A stretch of 64,000 nt of DNA from Klebsiella sp. RIT-PI-d (GTDB lineage Bacteria; Pseudomonadota; Gammaproteobacteria; Enterobacterales; Enterobacteriaceae), in NCBI RefSeq assembly GCF_001187865.1, contig NZ_LGIT01000018.1, positions 1-64,000 on the forward strand, in the 5' to 3' direction. The position numbers and the translations under genes are program-made. Positions 57,038 to 64,000 of this stretch are shown here, one piece after another. Numbering within the stretch: the first letter of the stretch is position 1; each line of letters starts with the position of its first letter. Under the pieces are notes generated by a model. That model worked only from the letters and a program-made list of their open reading frames with translations. It was not told where the DNA came from and ran no database searches.

Positions 57038-57598
57038 TCAGAACCGGTAGCCTACGCCAACATTAAATCCATTGATAGAACGCGAGCCATCAATATCAAT
57101 ATTGGTGCCTTCGTAGCCGACATTCACGCTAAGGTCCTCAACCGGATTAAATATCACCCCGGCACCATACGCAAATGAAGTGGATTTTTCGTTATAACTT
57201 TCACGCCCAACATACCCATCTCCGGCATTACGCCAGGTCGTTTTGGCATCAACTTTTGTTCGCGCTACCCCACCTAAAGCATACAGCGAAACATATTCGT
57301 TAATTCGGTACGCCGGCCCTGCCAACAGTGAATAATATTTAGCGTCAATATTATTGTGAACAGCATCGCCTTCAAAATAATAATCCTGACTGTCGTCGCC
57401 TTTCAAATAAGTGAATGAACCCAGAACGCTGAGTGGAGAATCAAATTCATAACGATATTGAAGGTTTACACCACGAATATTTTTAGAGCCTTCTACTTTA
57501 CCTTGAGCATAACCTACTGATACTGAATGATCATCTGCCATTACAGTGCCGCTTACCATGCTGCCAGCGAGCATTACGACCAGAGCTATTTTTTTCAC
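57038..57598 (-). CDS. Ail/PagC/OmpX-family outer-membrane protein
   Basis: The 186-residue product has a signal peptide (KKIALVVMLAGSMVSGTVMA) and an eight-strand beta-barrel ending in phenylalanine (GVGYRF). It opens SVSVGYAQGKVEGSKNIRGVNLQYRYE, the hallmark start of PagC/Ail/Rck proteins. These proteins give serum resistance, adhesion or macrophage survival in some pathogens. I start at GTG 57598: AAAGGA lies 6 bp upstream, inside an in-frame extension that reaches 57622. Convergent with bapD. Its specific role cannot be told. Confidence 0.9.
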   Translation of the reverse strand: MKKIALVVMLAGSMVSGTVMADDHSVSVGYAQGKVEGSKNIRGVNLQYRYEFDSPLSVLGSFTYLKGDDSQDYYFEGDAVHNNIDAKYYSLLAGPAYRINEYVSLYALGGVARTKVDAKTTWRNAGDGYVGRESYNEKSTSFAYGAGVIFNPVEDLSVNVGYEGTNIDIDGSRSINGFNVGVGYRF

Positions 57599-57782
57599 TT
57601 TTTTTCCTTTAGGCGTTGTCATAAATTATGCAGAAGTAGCTATCTTGCTCTGCCAATAAAAATGACTGACTGAACGTAACATATTGTTACTCTTCTTAAT
57701 CCAGGAAGAAATGCAGAATAATCTTAAAGGACAATAAACAGTCGAACAGCCCCCACTAAATATAGTAGGTATTTATTTGCGC

Positions 57783-58223
57783 TTACTTGCGCTGAACAAT
57801 AACCTGCTGCCCGGTAAACATATCCGTGACCAGCACCTCATTTTCCTTTTCTGGTGCAAGCATCACTGACCGTATTAGCCGTATTTCCTTTCCCTCGCGC
57901 TGCTGATTATTTTCAAAGCTCACCACAATTGATTTATTGCGCCAGTGACCAATATCAAAACCCCCTGCGGCAATAAACATCTGAATATCATTTTCATCGT
58001 TAAAGGTATTTGCCGGCAGGATCAGCAGTCGATCGTTAAGGAAAACCTCATAGTACTGGCGCGTGCTGGCAGGATAAATCGTGTTCACCACATGCTCAAT
58101 ACGCCAGTGGTAAACCGTATTTTCATACACCACCGTGCGATTTATCCGGTGATTTTTACAGCCCGAAAGCAGGGATAACAACACGCATCCCACCAGCGTG
58201 ATTCTTCTGCGTAGCACCATCAT
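57783..58223 (-). CDS. Unrecognised lipoprotein
   Basis: The 146-residue product has a basic N-terminus and a lipoprotein signal ending LLSGC (Cys22), then a mostly beta-like, charged domain (YHWRIEHVVNTIYPASTRQYYEVFLNDRLL). Two adjacent ATGs are possible. The second (58220) is better spaced from AAGGA. I do not recognise the family. It diverges from the siderophore receptor gene and shares its upstream region, so Fur could influence it too. Confidence 0.75.
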   Translation of the reverse strand: MMVLRRRITLVGCVLLSLLSGCKNHRINRTVVYENTVYHWRIEHVVNTIYPASTRQYYEVFLNDRLLILPANTFNDENDIQMFIAAGGFDIGHWRNKSIVVSFENNQQREGKEIRLIRSVMLAPEKENEVLVTDMFTGQQVIVQRK

Positions 58224-58335
58224 TGATCCTTAAAGCGAAAGCCTTAGGGTAGCAGGCGACGGATAAAACCTCCCTCCCCGCTTTTGATAGCCAGGCATTG
58301 TTAATTTTATGTCAATATGTGCTGGTATTTGTAAA

Positions 58336-58350
58336 CACTAATAATTATCA
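58336..58350 (+). promoter_or_regulatory. Fur box upstream of the siderophore receptor
   Basis: CACTAAT-A-ATTATCA matches the 7-1-7 Fur consensus (TGATAAT-N-ATTATCA, either strand) at 11 of 14 positions, and overlaps further ATT repeats. It lies about 110 bp before the receptor gene, so iron repression is likely. Confidence 0.7.
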
Positions 58351-58457
58351 TTGCCATTCTCAAAAAAGCTTCTTCCCGCACGGGCCAAATAGCGACAAAA
58401 CCCGTTGCGCTATAACCACATAAAAGAAGCGACACTCTTTTCTGACAGGAATCAGGT

Positions 58458-60614
58458 ATGTCTTTTGATAGCAAAGGAACCGGCACATCCGGTATCGCCG
58501 TTTCGGTACTGGCACTGGCTATTCACGCCGTTGTAACTCCCTCCCTCGCCTGGGCCGAAGAGGTTAACGCGGCGGAACAGGTTATGGTGGTTAACGGGAC
58601 TGAAAGTGCCGCAGAGGGGGATACTGCGCACGATTACAACGTGGCCACTACGCACGCAGGCACCAAAATGACCCTGACACCGCGCGATGTGCCGCAGTCA
58701 TTCAGCGTCATTACCCAACAGCGAATGGCCGATCAGGATCTGCAAACGGTCGGTGAGGTGCTGGACAATACTACCGGCGTCTCGGCGCAAATCATTGACA
58801 GCGAGCGTTCATCCTACTTCTCGCGCGGCTTTGAAATCAGCAATTATACCTATGATGACATCCCCACTTCCGTCAGCGATGTCTGGAACTATGGCGATGC
58901 AGCCTCCGATACTGCCATTTATGACCGCATTGAGGTAGTACGCGGCGCAACCGGCCTGATGACCGGCGCGGGAAGCCCGGCAGCGTCTGTGAATATGGTG
59001 CGTAAACGCGCGGACAGCAAAGAATTTACCGGCAACGTGAATGCCAGCTACGGCAGCTGGAACACCCAGCGCTACGTGGCGGATGTTTCCGGTCCGCTGA
59101 ATGAAATGGGATCGGTACGCGGGCGCATTGTGGCAGGTTATCAGGATCAGGACGGCTGGTTAGACCGCTACCATAAATCCAAAAAATTCCTCTACGGCGT
59201 GATGGATGCAGATATTACCGAGCGTACCACGCTGTCGCTGGGCTATGACTATCAGGAGAGCAATACCGGCAATCCGACCTGGGGCGGGCTGCCGACCTGG
59301 TACAGCAACGGCGTTCGCACACATTACGATCGCAGCACCAATACCGCCGCAGACTGGACGCGCTATAGCCTGGACTCGCGTAAAGTCTTTGCTAATGCCA
59401 GCCACAATTTTGATAACGGCTGGGCGCTAAAGCTGAACGGCACGCACGCGGAAGAGAATTTCAATGACAAGCTGCTGTATGTGATGGGTTCACCAGACAT
59501 GATCACGGGCGAAGGCACCAGCGGCTTTGGCAGTAAGGATAAAGGCAAGCGCAAGCTGGATTCGGTTGATACCTACGCCACCGGACCGTTCACCCTGCTC
59601 GGACGCCAGCATGAGCTGGTGGCCGGAGTGAACTATAGCCGTCAGCATAACGCGACCTACAGTTCAGACGGGCCGATTGATAGTCAGCAGATGGGCCGTT
59701 TTGATGATAGCTGGAACGGTGATGTTATCGATCCGGCGTGGGGCGACTGGTATCTGAATGCTGATAACGTCGTGCGCCAGAAATCTGCCTATTCTGCCGC
59801 CCGCTTCTCCCTGGCCGATCCGCTGTCGTTGATCCTCGGCGCGCGCTATACGCAGTGGAGCACCAACGGCAGCAGCGGAGACGTAAGCAAAACCAACATT
59901 ACGCCGTATGGTGGGCTGGTTTATGACATCAACGATATCTGGTCAGCGTACGCCAGCTATACCTCTATCTTCCAGCCGCAAACCAAACGCGACAGCAGCG
60001 GCAAGTATCTTTCGCCGGTCACGGGTAAAAGCTATGAAACCGGGCTGAAATCCGACTGGATGAATGGTCGTCTGACGGCCACTGTCGCTATATTCCGCAT
60101 TGAGCAGGATAACGTTGGCCAGTCCATCGACGGTACTTTCGTTAATGGCAGCAGCGAACAGGCATATTACCCGGCGAAAGGTGCTACGAGTAAAGGCGCT
60201 GAGTTTGAACTGAACGGCGCGGTAACCGACAACCTGCAGATGACCTTTGGCGCAACCCGTTATGTTGCCCGCGATACAGCAGGTCGATTTAACAGCATGA
60301 TGCCGCAAACTACCTTTAAGCTGTTTACTCGCTATCAGCTGCCAATGCTGCCGGAGGTCACCGTGGGCGGCGGCGCGAACTGGCAAAATGGCGTATACCG
60401 GGATGCGACCGCGCCGAATGGCGACACCAAACGTGTATCGCAGGGCAGTTATCCGCTGGTGAATTTATTTGCTCGCTATCAGATGACAAAACAGCTCGCG
60501 GTTCAGGCCAATGTGCAAAACCTGTTTGACCGCAGTTATTACAGCTGGCTGGGCGATTCAGAAGTGTACGGCGAGCCGCTGAACTACTCGGTGAATTTGT
60601 CCTATAGCTTCTGA
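58458..60614 (+). CDS. FhuE-like TonB-dependent ferric siderophore receptor
   Basis: The 718-residue outer-membrane receptor has a signal peptide (to about residue 33, SLAWA), a TonB-box-like segment (EQVMVVNG), a plug domain (about 60-170; DVPQSFSVITQQRM, FSRGFEISNY, RIEVVRGATGLMTGAGSPAASVNMVRK) and a 22-strand barrel ending in phenylalanine (VNLSYSF). The closest protein that I know is FhuE, the receptor for ferric coprogen and rhodotorulate. Substrate assignment is by similarity only. A Fur box upstream fits iron control. Confidence 0.9.
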   Translation: MSFDSKGTGTSGIAVSVLALAIHAVVTPSLAWAEEVNAAEQVMVVNGTESAAEGDTAHDYNVATTHAGTKMTLTPRDVPQSFSVITQQRMADQDLQTVGEVLDNTTGVSAQIIDSERSSYFSRGFEISNYTYDDIPTSVSDVWNYGDAASDTAIYDRIEVVRGATGLMTGAGSPAASVNMVRKRADSKEFTGNVNASYGSWNTQRYVADVSGPLNEMGSVRGRIVAGYQDQDGWLDRYHKSKKFLYGVMDADITERTTLSLGYDYQESNTGNPTWGGLPTWYSNGVRTHYDRSTNTAADWTRYSLDSRKVFANASHNFDNGWALKLNGTHAEENFNDKLLYVMGSPDMITGEGTSGFGSKDKGKRKLDSVDTYATGPFTLLGRQHELVAGVNYSRQHNATYSSDGPIDSQQMGRFDDSWNGDVIDPAWGDWYLNADNVVRQKSAYSAARFSLADPLSLILGARYTQWSTNGSSGDVSKTNITPYGGLVYDINDIWSAYASYTSIFQPQTKRDSSGKYLSPVTGKSYETGLKSDWMNGRLTATVAIFRIEQDNVGQSIDGTFVNGSSEQAYYPAKGATSKGAEFELNGAVTDNLQMTFGATRYVARDTAGRFNSMMPQTTFKLFTRYQLPMLPEVTVGGGANWQNGVYRDATAPNGDTKRVSQGSYPLVNLFARYQMTKQLAVQANVQNLFDRSYYSWLGDSEVYGEPLNYSVNLSYSF

Positions 60615-60620
60615 GAAAAA

Positions 60621-60642
60621 TCCCCGGTAAATGCCGGGGATA
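60621..60642. terminator. Bidirectional hairpin between receptor and kbp
   Basis: ATCCCCGG-(TAAATG)-CCGGGGAT lies between convergent genes, 6 bp after the receptor stop. Confidence 0.7.
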
Positions 60643-60655
60643 AACTCATAATGCG

Positions 60656-61096
60656 TTATTCAGGAATACGCAGAACCTGACCCGGATAAATTTTCTCCGG
60701 GCTTTTCAGCATCGGTTTGTTAGCTTCAAAGATTTTATTGTACTGATTTGCATCGCCATAAACCTGCTTAGAAATAGCACTCAGGGTGTCACCTGACTTA
60801 ACGGTATAGAACTGGCTTTCTTTAGCCGGCGTATCCGTTTTAACCTGATCGTCAACGCTGGCAATGCCGGCAATGTTCCCGACCGCCACCAGCAGCTTTT
60901 CTTTGGCTTCCTGACTAAGGGCTACGCCCGAGACAATAGCCGCCCCGTCGGTCACCTGGACGTTAACTTTGTCCGCATCCGGAATACCGGTCTTACTCAG
61001 ATGGTCCTGTACTTTTTTTGCCTGTTCGTCATGTTGTCCGGACACCGCATCCCAAAGTTTCTCACCCGCGTCTTTTACAAAGTTAAAGAGTCCCAT
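60656..61096 (-). CDS. kbp: Potassium-binding protein Kbp (YgaU), BON + LysM
   Basis: The 146-residue protein has an N-terminal BON domain (about 20-90; [21 protein letters not shown]) and a C-terminal LysM domain (about 95-144; [19 protein letters not shown]). E. coli Kbp (149 residues) is a cytosolic K+ sensor needed under high potassium. I use the ATG at 61096 ([16 protein letters not shown]). The open frame extends 22 codons further without a ribosome site. It marks the return to the E. coli backbone order. Confidence 0.96.
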   Translation of the reverse strand: MGLFNFVKDAGEKLWDAVSGQHDEQAKKVQDHLSKTGIPDADKVNVQVTDGAAIVSGVALSQEAKEKLLVAVGNIAGIASVDDQVKTDTPAKESQFYTVKSGDTLSAISKQVYGDANQYNKIFEANKPMLKSPEKIYPGQVLRIPE

Positions 61097-61286
61097 TTTT
61101 GCCTCATTATATGCAGTAAGGAGTAAATTGCCGCCGGATATAATTAATCCCGACTTCAGCAATGCTTAATTAATATATAGAGCCGATCGGTAAATAATTT
61201 CATCAGTTAATTCTGATAATAATATTTTCCAGGCGTTCGCCAGGAGCAGCAGACGCTTTAATTACGCTGCTGCCAGAACATGACGC

Positions 61287-61682
61287 TTATTTCTCAAGAT
61301 GACTGACGCGAACGATCGGCGGGTCCTGTTTTTTATCGAGGCTGCCGCTGACAGTGAGCAGATGATCCGGCTCTACTTCGCGATCGTTAAACACGCTGGG
61401 TGGGATCTGGACCTTTATTTCGCCGGTTTTATCGCGGAACTCATAATGGTCGCCGTCGAGTTTTTTCACCAGGTTACCACGGAAAGAAACCGATGCCCCA
61501 TCATGCATGGCTTTGGCTTTTTCAATGGTAGAGGTACGCGCATCTTCAATTCCACGATACCCGTCATCCATCGCATGTGGCGGCGGCGGGGCTTCACCCG
61601 GGTTCAGGCCACCTTTGTCTTCAGCCTGTACGCCCACGCTGAACAACGCGCCGAGCAGAATGAAAAGTGCTGTTTTTTTCAT
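61287..61682 (-). CDS. ydeI: YgiW/YdeI-family OB-fold periplasmic stress protein
   Basis: The 131-residue product has a signal peptide (MKKTALFILLGALFSVGVQA), a proline-rich linker (APPPPHAMDDGYRG) and a BOF/OB-fold domain (GASVSFRGNL, YEFRDKTGEIKVQIP, LLTVSGSLDKK). It is closest to E. coli/Salmonella YdeI, linked to peroxide and antimicrobial-peptide tolerance. The start at 61682 replaces a longer frame without a signal. It diverges from a ydeJ-like gene, as in E. coli, where the pair is at another locus. Confidence 0.88.
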   Translation of the reverse strand: MKKTALFILLGALFSVGVQAEDKGGLNPGEAPPPPHAMDDGYRGIEDARTSTIEKAKAMHDGASVSFRGNLVKKLDGDHYEFRDKTGEIKVQIPPSVFNDREVEPDHLLTVSGSLDKKQDPPIVRVSHLEK

Positions 61683-61869
61683 CAGAGCCTCTCCGCTTAT
61701 TAACGATAAGTAATAAGCCTGGCAGCCATCTTCCATTCCTGCAACTGTGTGCATTTTCTCGCCGTCTGAAGTATCGTTATGCCTCTATTTCTCTGACCGC
61801 GCACGCCATCTTTAGCTATATTTAACCAGACGTTATTTATTAATTTAACCGATAACAGTGAAGGTCATA

Positions 61870-62424
61870 ATGAGTAACTCTGTAAATTCATCTATTGCCG
61901 AACAAGAGGAACTGTTTCAACTTCCGATAGAAGAAATAGCGGCGCGGCTGGGCCATATTCTGACGCAGCGTAATTTACGTCTGGCGACGGCGGAATCCTG
62001 CACCGGAGGACAAATCGCCACCACCTTGTGCGCGACAGAAAATACACCTGAGTTTTACGGCTGCGGCTTCGTCACCTTTAACGATCGGGCAAAAATAAAA
62101 TTATTACACGTTAATCCGCAGACGCTGGCACAACACAGTGCGGTCAGCCGTCAGACGGTAGAAGAGATGGCGCAAGGCGCGAGGAGTATCTCAGGTGAGC
62201 CGATTTCCGTTGCGGTTAGCGGTTATGCCGGGCCTGAAGACGGTCCCGACGGAACGCCAGCGGGATTTATCTGGTTTGCCTGGTCGATGTTTGATCAACC
62301 GGTAGCCAGTGAATTCCGGCAGTTCAGCGGCACCTGCGAAGCGGTCATTAACCAGGCGGTAAAATTCGCGCTGATACGTATACTTCAGCGGCTGGAAAAA
62401 AATCATGAAGGCGCCTCAGAGTAA
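61870..62424 (+). CDS. ydeJ: CinA/PncC-family protein YdeJ
   Basis: The 184-residue product is a CinA C-terminal domain protein (nicotinamide-nucleotide amidase fold). It has TAESCTGGQIATTLC, the AVSRQTVEEMAQGA helix and SGYAGPEDGPDGTPAGFIWFAW. Position next to ydeI and overall sequence make it YdeJ-like rather than PncC itself. Enzyme activity is not established for YdeJ. The ATG at 61870 has AAGG 5 bp upstream. Its stop lies inside the terminator stem. Confidence 0.87.
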   Translation: MSNSVNSSIAEQEELFQLPIEEIAARLGHILTQRNLRLATAESCTGGQIATTLCATENTPEFYGCGFVTFNDRAKIKLLHVNPQTLAQHSAVSRQTVEEMAQGARSISGEPISVAVSGYAGPEDGPDGTPAGFIWFAWSMFDQPVASEFRQFSGTCEAVINQAVKFALIRILQRLEKNHEGASE

Positions 62425-62437
62425 CACTCTGAGGCGC
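62411..62437. terminator. Bidirectional terminator between ydeJ and yqaE
   Basis: The perfect 11-bp stem GCGCCTCAGAG-(TAACA)-CTCTGAGGCGC lies between convergent genes and includes the ydeJ stop codon. Confidence 0.8.
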
Positions 62438-62443
62438 TTACTT

Positions 62444-62602
62444 TTAATTTCGCGTTTGTATCCAGAAAGCGTGGATCAGGCCCGGGATATACCCCAACAG
62501 AGTCAGGATAATATTTAGCAGAAACGCCAGACCTAAGCCTTTACCCAGCAATACGCCTAACGGAGGCAAAATAATGGTGATTACGACACGCCAGAAACCC
62601 AT
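62444..62602 (-). CDS. yqaE: Pmp3/YqaE-family small membrane protein
   Basis: The 52-residue product has two membrane helices (about 3-24 and 26-48) and begins MGFWRVVITIILPPLGVLL, as in E. coli YqaE (also 52 residues). Pmp3-type proteins are induced by envelope, salt or cold stress and affect membrane potential. It is convergent with ydeJ across a hairpin. Confidence 0.95.
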   Translation of the reverse strand: MGFWRVVITIILPPLGVLLGKGLGLAFLLNIILTLLGYIPGLIHAFWIQTRN

Positions 62603-62769
62603 AAATACTCCCTATAAAAAGCAGGCTATTGTAAAAAAAGGAATTTTATCTCCACAAGTCACTAGTGTAGTCAACGACGGCTAATACGCCTGACCTTTTA
62701 CCCTCTTTTACCTTCCCGGCATTCATATGCTACTGTTTTGACCGATAACCCGTAAACAGGAGAGTAAGT

Positions 62770-62949
62770 ATGTTCTCAACAGGCGATATTGTGCAGCCGC
62801 GCATCGGTGGCCAAAAATTAAAAATCGTTGAAGTTCACGACGATCAGATTGTGGCCGTGCCGACCAGTAATGAGCAGGGAGAGAAAATCACTCTGAAAGC
62901 CGCCGATGTAGTGCACTATTCCGAAGATGGCGATTTCGGCGTGTGCTAA
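62770..62949 (+). CDS. Small hypothetical protein (SH3/KOW-like)
   Basis: A 59-codon ORF with AGGAGA 7 bp upstream encodes a compact beta-rich protein (MFSTGDIVQPRIGGQKLKI, IVAVPTSNEQGEKITL, DVVHYSEDGDFGVC). The GDIVQPRIGG start suggests a KOW/SH3-like barrel similar to small YodC-type proteins, but I cannot assign it. It lies where E. coli has ygaV-ygaP. A GC-rich dyad (62956-62977) follows the stop. Confidence 0.8.
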   Translation: MFSTGDIVQPRIGGQKLKIVEVHDDQIVAVPTSNEQGEKITLKAADVVHYSEDGDFGVC

Positions 62950-63377
62950 TTGCGGGCGGCAAGGTTCACCTTGCCGCGTCAAACATCATAGCCAGGCATA
63001 TAAAAACCAATGCCTCACTGGTAGCATGATCCTCTGCCTATCGCGCTTTATGCCAACGAAATATGCTCCCTTGGCTTGAAAACATTATGCTGGCTTATCT
63101 TATGCTGAACACGCTGAGACAACGCCGCATTGTTATTGAGAACGTCCCGCGTGTAAAACATAACCATATGATTAGATTAGATAAATTAAAGACCGGCAAC
63201 GAAAATAACGAAACGCTGAAAAAACGACCGCTCGCAAAGCGATTTATCGACATAAAGCGTTTAAATAAAAATAATTCACTAGTTGTAGGTTTATAGGCAG
63301 CGATATAATCTATACGCATCAAATGAAGCGGCGATAACCGCTAAAATCCTATTTACCTTCTTCTCAGGAGCATTACC
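62950..63377. other. Gene-poor gap before alaE; stpA absent
   Basis: The first part holds a hairpin GCGGCAAGG-(TTCA)-CCTTGCCGC (62956-62977), a probable terminator for the small gene. The rest is AT-rich, with no credible ORF. Neither strand encodes an H-NS-like protein, although stpA occupies this place in E. coli and Salmonella. A promoter for alaE is likely: AGTTGT (63281-63286), 17 bp, TATAAT (63304-63309). Confidence 0.7.
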
Positions 63378-63827
63378 ATGTTCTCTGCGCAGTCTCGTCT
63401 GCGTCACGCGGTAGCAGACACATTTGCTATGGTGGTCTATTGCTCCGTTGTGAATATGCTCATCGAGATATTCCTCTCCAATATGACCTTTGAGCAGTCC
63501 CTTTCATCACGGCTGGTGGCTATCCCGGTTAACATTATTATTGCGTGGCCGTACGGGTTTTATCGTGATGCTTTTATGCGGCAGGCCCGGCGGATCAGCC
63601 CGGCAGGATGGGTTAAAAATCTGGCAGACATCATTGCCTATGTGACCTTTCAGTCACCGGTCTATGTGGCGATTTTGCTTACGGTGGGCGCGGGCTGGCC
63701 GCAAATTGTGGCGGCCGTCAGCTCGAACATCGTCGTGTCTATGTTAATGGGGGCGGTGTACGGCTACTTTCTCGATTACTGCCGCCGTCTGTTTCGCGTG
63801 GCAGACTATCAGCAGGTAAAAGCCTGA
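63378..63827 (+). CDS. alaE: L-alanine exporter AlaE
   Basis: AlaE exports excess L-alanine from the cytosol. The 149-residue protein has four membrane helices (about 13-35, 40-60, 85-105 and 112-132). The family text is intact ([49 protein letters not shown]). Same length as E. coli. GGAG precedes the start. Confidence 0.97.
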   Translation: MFSAQSRLRHAVADTFAMVVYCSVVNMLIEIFLSNMTFEQSLSSRLVAIPVNIIIAWPYGFYRDAFMRQARRISPAGWVKNLADIIAYVTFQSPVYVAILLTVGAGWPQIVAAVSSNIVVSMLMGAVYGYFLDYCRRLFRVADYQQVKA

Positions 63828-63837
63828 CGGCGGAGGG

Positions 63838-64000
63838 TCAACCCGGCTGATACTCGCCGAATACGCCCTGCACAAAACGTTCGAGGGCCATGCGTGAACT
63901 AAAACCATGGGGAATACCGTAGTGTTCTTCACGGTGCCCTCCCAGATAAAGCGGGAATTGTTGATAGTGATCGCAGGTTTTTACATCCGAGGCCGGGTCC
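63838..64000 (-). CDS. ygaC: YgaC-family protein (DUF2002), C-terminal part
   Basis: The minus-strand frame entering from the right edge encodes the last about 54 residues of Yga[21 protein letters not shown], then [20 protein letters not shown], ending EYQPG. E. coli has the same order alaE-ygaC, convergent. The function is unknown; in E. coli the gene is Fur-repressed. The 5' part lies outside the window. Confidence 0.92.
   Translation of the reverse strand, partial: DPASDVKTCDHYQQFPLYLGGHREEHYGIPHGFSSRMALERFVQGVFGEYQPG

Noticed and set aside
63063-63322. Overlapping 77- and 75-codon ORFs on opposite strands before alaE
   Set aside because: No ribosome site, no protein-like composition, and neither resembles StpA or any family that I know.

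Overview
The window is chromosomal DNA of an enterobacterium (Enterobacteriaceae) near Citrobacter, Salmonella and Enterobacter. The left half keeps the E. coli/Salmonella gene order almost gene for gene (rrn promoter, clpB, pgeF, rluD, bamD, raiA, pheL-pheA, tyrA-aroF, rplS-trmD-rimM-rpsP, ffh, ypjD, corB, grpE, nadK, recN, bamE, rnfH, ratA, smpB, ssrA). The right edge resumes that backbone with kbp, yqaE, alaE and ygaC. A bapABCD-type cluster beyond ssrA is the arrangement I know from Salmonella. I cannot name the species from sequence alone.

Layout. 1-369: promoters and leader of an rRNA operon that reads out of the left edge. 370-12900: protein quality control and outer-membrane biogenesis (clpB, bamD), hibernation (raiA) and aromatic amino-acid synthesis (pheL-pheA, aroF-tyrA). 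A sugar-lactonase-like gene sits between pheA and tyrA. A PepSY/DUF2946 membrane pair sits where E. coli K-12 has yfiLRNB. 12940-24960: the rpsP operon, ffh, ypjD/corB, heat shock (grpE), NAD kinase, SOS (recN), bamE, and trans-translation (smpB, tmRNA).

24870-28673: a 3.8-kb decayed islet in the 3' end of the tmRNA gene. It is bounded by a 13-bp direct repeat, and each copy is followed by a near-identical terminator. It holds an integrase stump fused to an IS3-family remnant, a MITE-like repeat, a frameshifted small gene, a ccdAB toxin-antitoxin pair and two or three unrecognised genes next to the right boundary.

29022-56983: a biofilm block. bdcR/bdcA (TetR regulator and biofilm-dispersal SDR protein) are followed by 0.9 kb of AT-rich DNA. 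Then comes a giant Ig-repeat adhesin of about 6,940 residues (BapA type), interrupted by one frameshift, and its own type I secretion genes (TolC-like, LapB-like ABC, HlyD-like).

57038-64000: an Ail/PagC-like outer-membrane protein, an unknown lipoprotein, a FhuE-like siderophore receptor with a Fur box, kbp, a ydeI-ydeJ pair, yqaE, a small unknown gene, alaE and the 3' end of ygaC. stpA, ygaV and ygaP, which E. coli carries between yqaE and alaE, are absent.

The most interesting parts are the unrecognised genes of the ssrA islet, and the bdcAR-bapABCD arrangement in a chromosome that lacks yfiLRNB at its usual place. Three C-biased sequence anomalies inside the adhesin gene suggest that part of its apparent damage may be sequencing error.
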